Below are positions 61,509 through 64,000 of a stretch of DNA of 64,000 bases, one piece after another (positions within the stretch are counted from its first letter, which is position 1; every line of letters starts with the position of its first letter). A model generated the notes under the pieces. It worked only from the letters and a program-made list of their open reading frames with translations, did not search any database and was not told the origin of the DNA. Source of the DNA: CAVWSM01 sp963757805 (GTDB lineage Bacteria > Actinomycetota > Actinomycetes > Jiangellales > Jiangellaceae); assembly GCA_963757805.1 (NCBI GenBank), contig CAVWSM010000023.1, positions 248,001 to 312,000 of the forward strand. Reading direction: 5' to 3'. A program made the position numbers and the translations under genes.

Positions 61509-61567
61509 GGGCTTGGCATCTCGGGCTATGACATCTCGAGCTATGACATCTAGGGCTATGACATCTA
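61509..61567. repeat. 15-bp tandem repeat, four units, upstream of the DppF-type gene
   Basis: Units GGGCTTGGCATCTC, GGGCTATGACATCTC, GAGCTATGACATCTA, GGGCTATGACATCTA (first unit one base short). The tract lies ten bases before the start codon on the minus strand, between the binding-protein and ATPase genes. 15-bp units keep frame with the ATPase gene, and could vary in number by slippage. Confidence 0.75.
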
Positions 61568-61643
61568 GAAGCGTGCGGCGGCGTCGGGTGAGCGTACGCC
61601 CGCGGCGGGTGGGGGATCCGCCGCGGGCGTACTCGAGCGCCGA

Positions 61644-63299
61644 TCAGGCGACCGGCTTGAGGTTCATCAGGATCATCGACGCGTTGACCATCGTGGGCTG
61701 CGGCGTCGCGTACGGGTTGTCCTCCGAGGGGAATCCCGTGTAGTGCTTCTCGCTGAACTCCGCGCCGATCGGGCGAGCCACCATCGGTATGCCCGGCACC
61801 TCGTTGACCATGATGTCCTGCAGCACGTCGAGTGCCGTCTGCGCCGTTGCCTCGTCCGTGGCGTTTGCGTAGTCCTGCAGAGCCTTCGTCGCCGCATCGT
61901 TCTGGTAGCGGCCGAAGTTCCAGTCGGCCTTGTCACCGAGCGGCTTGTAGTGCGCGCCGTCCATGATGTTGCTGTAGATGTTGAACGGCGTGACGCCGGT
62001 GTCGGTCCAGTGCATCGACGCCTGGAACTCGCCGTTGGCGATCGCGGTGAACCATGCGTCGGCGTTCATCGTGCTGACCGTCGCCTCGATGCCGAGATCC
62101 TTCACGCCATCGGCCACGATCTGCAGGTCGGCGAGGTAGTCGGCCCAGCCGGCCGGGTCGACGAGCTCGAAGGTGACCGGCTCGCCGTCGGGGTCGATGA
62201 GCTTGTCGCCCTGCAGGGTGTAGCCGGCGTCAGCGAGGACCTGCTTGGCGCCCTCGACGTCGGGCTCCATTGTGACGCCCTGGTACTCGGCGGACATGAA
62301 GCTCTCACCGGCCGGCAGCGGGAGGCCGGTCGGGCTCTCCAGCTTGGGGAAGACGCCCGCGTGGGCCTGGGCGTGCACGGCTTCGCGGTCGACCACCATG
62401 CTCACGGCCTTGCGCATGGCGGCGTTGTTGAACGGCTTGGTCTCGGTGTTGACGTAGAGCACGTCGATGCCAAGACCGGTCGGGAACCACGCCTTGTGGT
62501 TGTCCGGGTCCTTGGAGATGTAGACGTCCTCGTAGTCGGCGATGAACGTCCAGCCCCACTGCGCGTCGCCAGTGGCGAGCGCCGTGGTGAGCGCGCTGTT
62601 GTCGTTGTAGGTGCTGTAGCGCAGCTCGGGCACCGCCGGGTCGCCGCCCCAGTAGTCCTCGTTGGGCACGAGCGTGGCTGCCTGCGGTGTCCACGTCTTC
62701 AAGGTGTACGGACCCGTACCGATCGGGTCCTCGTTGAGGTCGGTCGTCGGGTCGTCGATCTCCGTCCAGATGTGCTCGGGGACCATGAAGATCTGCAGCA
62801 CCTTGTGCTCGTTGATGCGCTGCGAGTCGGTGAAGCTGACGGTGACCTGGCTACCGTCGACAGTGACGTCGTCGTACGGCAGCCCCTCCGTGTTGAGCGC
62901 CTCGTTGTCCTTGCGGATGTTGAACGAGTAGGCGATGTCCTCGGCGGTGAAGTCCTCACCGTCGCTCCACTTCGCGCCGTCGCGGGCGGTGAATGTCACC
63001 GCGGTGTAGTCGTCGTTCCACGTGAACTCCGATGCCAGCCACGGAGTGGGGTCTTCGCTCGGGCGAGCCAGGTTGACCTGCACGAGCGGCTCGTACATCG
63101 CGAACGCGTAGCCGAGCGACATCGCCGACGACGTGTTCATGAACGGGTTGTGGTTCTCGGTCTGGGGGCCGTTGGGCATGCCGATCGTGAGCGGCTGCCC
63201 TTCGGAGTCGCCGGACGAGTCGTCTGAGCCACAGCCGGCAGCCGTTAGTGCGACCGCGACCAGGCCGACGACCGCCGATGCGAGGGATCGCCTGTTCAT
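61644..63299 (-). CDS. ABC transporter substrate-binding lipoprotein, SBP_bac_5 (peptide-type) family
   Basis: A 551-aa lipoprotein from ATG 63299 behind AAGGAGG. The signal peptide ends LTAAGC, so Cys22 is lipidated and the protein is tethered outside. The family-5 fold is visible: PLTIGMPNGPQTENHNPFMN, WLASEFTWNDDYTAVTFTAR, WSDGEDFTAEDIAYSFNIRK near residue 110, GTGPYTLKTW near 200 and FNNAAMRKAVSMVVDREAVH near 295. Members bind oligopeptides or, in some lineages, beta-linked oligosaccharides. The neighbouring GH3 beta-glucosidase favours sugars here. First gene of the importer operon. Confidence 0.92.
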   Translation of the reverse strand: MNRRSLASAVVGLVAVALTAAGCGSDDSSGDSEGQPLTIGMPNGPQTENHNPFMNTSSAMSLGYAFAMYEPLVQVNLARPSEDPTPWLASEFTWNDDYTAVTFTARDGAKWSDGEDFTAEDIAYSFNIRKDNEALNTEGLPYDDVTVDGSQVTVSFTDSQRINEHKVLQIFMVPEHIWTEIDDPTTDLNEDPIGTGPYTLKTWTPQAATLVPNEDYWGGDPAVPELRYSTYNDNSALTTALATGDAQWGWTFIADYEDVYISKDPDNHKAWFPTGLGIDVLYVNTETKPFNNAAMRKAVSMVVDREAVHAQAHAGVFPKLESPTGLPLPAGESFMSAEYQGVTMEPDVEGAKQVLADAGYTLQGDKLIDPDGEPVTFELVDPAGWADYLADLQIVADGVKDLGIEATVSTMNADAWFTAIANGEFQASMHWTDTGVTPFNIYSNIMDGAHYKPLGDKADWNFGRYQNDAATKALQDYANATDEATAQTALDVLQDIMVNEVPGIPMVARPIGAEFSEKHYTGFPSEDNPYATPQPTMVNASMILMNLKPVA

Positions 63300-63316
63300 C
63301 GTGCCTCCTTGCACGG

Positions 63317-63338
63317 GATCCGCCCTTCGGGCCGGATC
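63317..63338. terminator. Hairpin between the GH3 gene and the importer operon
   Basis: GATCCGCCC / GGGCCGGATC stem with one bulged G and a 3-nt TTC loop, placed in the 43-bp gap after the GH3 stop. It could attenuate readthrough into the binding-protein gene. Confidence 0.45.
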
Positions 63339-63342
63339 ACTC

Positions 63343-64000
63343 CTACGGGTGCTGGGGTAGTTCGACAGGGATCGACAGGCGTAGGTCACGACTGGACCTG
63401 CCGACTGTTGCGCGCAGACCACCCGGCGGCACACGCCACCCGCGGTGGTCACTGTCCCAGACCTCGAAGGACCGTCGCGGGACGGTCACCCGAGCGGTGA
63501 CGGACTCCTTGCTGCTGGCCTCGACCACCGTGTGGGCGGCGAGCCAGCGCACCGGACGGTCCGGGTCGTCGATCTCCGGTTGGAGATAGACCTGGACTAC
63601 TTCCCGGCCCGGACGTGGGCCGGTGTTGGTGACGGAGACGTCGAGCACGACTCCGTCGGCGGTGCTGTCGACGACGAGGCCTTCGTCGTACGACCAGTCG
63701 GTCCAACCGAGCCCGAACCCAAACGGGCGGGCCGGCTCGAGCTTGCGGCGGTCCCAGGTGCGGTGACCGACATGGATGCCCTCGGCATAGGTGAGCACGC
63801 CGTCGACCGGGATCGCGTGCGGCACCGGGACGTCCTCGGCGCGCGCCGGCAGCGTCCAAGGCAACCGTCCGCTCGGCTCCGTGCGTCCGAGAAGTACGTC
63901 GGCCAGCGCCCCACCGGCCTCCTGGCCAGGCAGCCACCACCAGAGCACAGCGGCGATGCCCGGCTCGTCGAGCCATGGCAGCAGCACCGGAGCCCCGGCA
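63343..64000 (-). CDS. GH3 beta-glucosidase, C-terminal part (5' end outside window)
   Basis: The frame is open to base 64000, so only the C-terminal ~219 residues are seen. AVLWWWLPGQEAGGALADVL and GRTEPSGRLPWTLPARAED belong to the GH3 C-terminal (alpha/beta) domain. ARPFGFGLGWTDWSYDEGLV leads into the Fn3-like domain (LDVSVTNTGPRPGREVVQVY, RRSFEVWDSDHRGWRVPPGG). It would release glucose from the non-reducing end of beta-glucosides. No secretion signal can be judged. It is upstream of and in line with the ABC importer, with a hairpin between, suggesting uptake followed by intracellular hydrolysis. Confidence 0.9.
   Translation of the reverse strand, partial: AGAPVLLPWLDEPGIAAVLWWWLPGQEAGGALADVLLGRTEPSGRLPWTLPARAEDVPVPHAIPVDGVLTYAEGIHVGHRTWDRRKLEPARPFGFGLGWTDWSYDEGLVVDSTADGVVLDVSVTNTGPRPGREVVQVYLQPEIDDPDRPVRWLAAHTVVEASSKESVTARVTVPRRSFEVWDSDHRGWRVPPGGLRATVGRSSRDLRLSIPVELPQHP

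Noticed and set aside
61509..61567. CRISPR array
   Set aside because: Units are 15 bp and contiguous, without spacers; it is a simple tandem repeat.
61743..63227. 494-aa frame on the plus strand
   Set aside because: Antisense of the substrate-binding protein gene; Val/Arg/His-rich with no recognisable domain or ribosome site.

Overview
The window is high-GC DNA that looks chromosomal and actinobacterial. The clearest marker is a bacterial proteasome activator (Bpa) gene at 46475-47041. GTP-type PEP carboxykinase, a DUF4446 protein, an LCP-family protein, frequent GTG starts and many start/stop-overlapping operons agree with this. The family is uncertain; Nocardioidaceae/Propionibacteriales is only a guess. 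I see no rRNA, CRISPR array, complete insertion sequence or prophage.

Layout. 1-10 kb: end of a DMT transporter, UbiA prenyltransferase, a broken organomercurial-lyase-like gene, AlkZ-like protein, ChrA, a duplicated intergenic element full of DnaA-box-like 9-mers, DUF305 lipoprotein, a broken LVIVD-repeat secreted protein, VOC and GyrI-like proteins and the stub of an ECF sigma gene. 10-14.5 kb: MarR/MFS divergon, then a degenerate stretch with an A1408-type 16S rRNA methyltransferase pseudogene, direct repeats and a broken membrane protein, ending at tRNA-Arg(ACG). 14.5-24 kb: antiporter, pckG preceded by a CebR-type palindrome, a purine unit (PNP plus a wrecked NCS1 permease) directly behind vapBC, and an S9 peptidase. 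24-31.6 kb: small Cys-rich proteins, CDF transporter, epoxide hydrolase, thioredoxin-like protein with a possible leader peptide, GPP34, cysS. 31.7-47 kb: tRNA-Ser(GCT), phosphoribosyltransferase, LCP protein, GNAT, PEBP, CsoR, YbaK, P-loop kinase, tRNA-Ser(TGA), ROK kinase, nitrilase, quinone oxidoreductase, a PadR-ABC unit, methyltransferase and Bpa. 47-64 kb: two HAD phosphatases with serS, an orphan Hcp, pheA, DUF4446, GDT1, a membrane phosphatase-like protein, GT87 and GT2 glycosyltransferases, a five-gene Dpp-type ABC importer and the end of a GH3 beta-glucosidase.

How genes work together. The GH3 enzyme and the ABC operon suggest import and hydrolysis of short beta-glucosides, although the binding protein is of the peptide type. 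PNP and the NCS1 permease form a purine salvage pair. PadR, ATPase and FtsX-type permease form a regulated exporter unit. SerS, CysS, Bpa, PheA and PckG are housekeeping.

Two things stand out. At least a dozen recognisable genes in the first 46.4 kb are broken by small indels (mostly single extra bases), while 46.4-64 kb has none; this is either assembly error or decay of dispensable genes. Several families of short palindromic or tandem repeats occupy intergenic DNA.
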